Positions 53,825-54,797 of a stretch of DNA of 54,797 bases are shown piece by piece (the stretch's first letter is position 1; every line of letters begins with the position of its first letter). The stretch comes from Haloplasmataceae bacterium (lineage in GTDB: Bacteria; Bacillota_I; Bacilli_A; Haloplasmatales; Haloplasmataceae). The DNA lies in the NCBI GenBank assembly GCA_029240795.1, contig JARDZP010000024.1, forward strand, positions 1 through 54,797, read 5' to 3'. The position numbers and the translations under genes were made by a program. Below the pieces are notes generated by a model. That model saw nothing but the letters and a program-made list of their open reading frames with translations, searched no databases and was not told where the DNA came from.

Positions 53825-54797
53825 TTATCCTAAATATTGTTTTAATAATTCCACTTTATCAAGTCTTTCCCAACTTAGATCTAAATCATTACGGCCAAAG
53901 TGTCCGTAAGACGCAGTTTGTTTGTAAATTGGACGACGCAAATCTAACATTTTAATGATCCCTGCAGGTCTTAAGTCAAAATGTTTACGTACTATTTCAG
54001 TTAATTTTCCATCACTTAATTTACCAGTACCAAATGTATCAACACGAACCGAAGTAGGTTGAGCAACACCAATTGCATATGATAATTGGATTTCACACTT
54101 TTCAGCAAGTCCTGCAGCTACAACATTTTTAGCTACATATCTGGCTGCATAACAAGCACTTCGGTCAACTTTTGTACAGTCCTTACCTGAGAAAGCTCCT
54201 CCACCATGACGAGCATATCCACCATAAGTGTCAACGATGATTTTACGACCTGTTAAGCCCGAGTCACCTTGTGGTCCACCAACTACGAATCGTCCTGTTG
54301 GATTTATAAAATATTTCGTTTTTTCATCAATTAATTCCTTAGGTAACACTGCATCAAATACATGTTTTTTGATATCATCATGTATTTGTTTTTGTGTTAC
54401 TTCTGGTGCATGTTGTGTAGATAAAACAACAGCGTCAATTCTAACTGGTTTATCAAATTCATCATATTCAATTGTAACCTGTGATTTTCCATCTGGTCTT
54501 AAATATGATAAAATGTTGTTTTTACGTACTTCAGCTAATTTTCTTGTTAATTTATGTGCTAGCATGATGGGTAATGGCATATATTCTTCTGTTTCATTTG
54601 TTGCGTAACCAAACATTAAACCTTGGTCTCCTGCACCAATCGCATCAATAGGATCCATTTCTTCAGTCTTTTCACGATGTTCGTAAGCATCATTAACACC
54701 CATTGCGATATCTGGAGATTGTTCATTTAAAGCAACTAAAACAGCACATGTATCTGCATCAAAACCATATTTTGCACGGTCATAACCAATTTCACGT
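53825..54797 (-). CDS. metK: S-adenosylmethionine synthetase (5' part missing at window edge)
   Basis: About 324 codons are visible, reading to the window edge; roughly 70 N-terminal residues are outside. MetK makes SAM from Met and ATP. Family motifs: [56 protein letters not shown] and SYGHFGR. The frame stays open upstream of the first internal Met ([12 protein letters not shown]), so the gene is not truncated there. It precedes the proS T-box on the same strand. Confidence 0.97.
   Translation of the reverse strand, partial: REIGYDRAKYGFDADTCAVLVALNEQSPDIAMGVNDAYEHREKTEEMDPIDAIGAGDQGLMFGYATNETEEYMPLPIMLAHKLTRKLAEVRKNNILSYLRPDGKSQVTIEYDEFDKPVRIDAVVLSTQHAPEVTQKQIHDDIKKHVFDAVLPKELIDEKTKYFINPTGRFVVGGPQGDSGLTGRKIIVDTYGGYARHGGGAFSGKDCTKVDRSACYAARYVAKNVVAAGLAEKCEIQLSYAIGVAQPTSVRVDTFGTGKLSDGKLTEIVRKHFDLRPAGIIKMLDLRRPIYKQTASYGHFGRNDLDLSWERLDKVELLKQYLG

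Noticed and set aside
1-54797. CRISPR arrays, tRNA and rRNA genes
   Set aside because: No spaced direct repeats and no cloverleaf or rRNA-like conserved stretch were noticed on either strand.

Overview
This is an AT-rich bacterial chromosome segment from a low-GC member of the Bacillota (class Bacilli in the broad sense). Three things point to a spore-forming lineage: sspI (small acid-soluble spore protein), a CotD-like coat protein, and four tiny YjcZ-type sporulation proteins together with ylbD. UGA is used as a stop codon (for example in ylxR), so this is not a Mollicutes with the altered code. Gene order follows Bacillus subtilis in several blocks (sspI/ysgA/pheST, ylbDEFG, the def/HAD/rnjA area, the rpsP-to-topA area), but the blocks are broken up by unrelated genes. 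The AT content, the Mollicutes-like gene shuffling and the spore genes would fit something near Haloplasmatales/Turicibacterales; that placement is inference only.

Layout. 1-1380: a partial ThuA-like gene, the decayed tail of a GH13 glycosidase, a small membrane protein and a broken IS1595-type transposase. 1388-5988 (minus): the translation/transcription operon rimP-nusA-ylxR-ylxQ-infB-rbfA, whose likely promoter overlaps the end of the upstream methyltransferase gene and is followed at once by a strong hairpin. 6078-8790: an rRNA methyltransferase, a small GNAT protein and a frameshifted PlcR/NprR-like regulator followed by a 47-aa secreted peptide gene, a candidate quorum-sensing cassette. 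8994-12711: pheST under a Phe T-box. 12754-17320: coat protein, YgjP-type peptidase, sspI, glycerophosphodiesterase, M42 aminopeptidase and a membrane protein. 17340-27125: three very long genes, a tandem DUF445 membrane protein, a nuclease/XPD-type helicase and a GH18 lipoprotein.

27322-42325 holds topA, dprA, rnhB, rbgA, lepB, rplS, trmD, rimM, khpA and rpsP, interrupted by a pirin, an MBL hydrolase, hypothetical genes and an IS3-like relic, followed by ylbG-ylbD. 42445-44883 is a sporulation islet: four YjcZ-like genes and a Pro/Gln/Met/Cys-rich protein, each preceded by a sigma-K-like -10 element (CATAnnnTA or a one-base variant), with peptide deformylase embedded. 44890-48944 has a TPR protein, a HAD phosphatase and RNase J1. 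49215-52061 is accessory: an immunity-like protein, a membrane protein, and a zinc-ribbon/nuclease-like pair bracketed by a 24-bp perfect inverted repeat. 52069-54797 is proS under a Pro T-box and the 3' part of metK.

Most genes lie on the minus strand and serve translation, RNA processing and tRNA charging. No tRNA, rRNA or CRISPR array was recognised. Coordinates of starts were adjusted where a Shine-Dalgarno sequence clearly favours an internal codon. All family calls are from reading motifs by eye; no searches were run.
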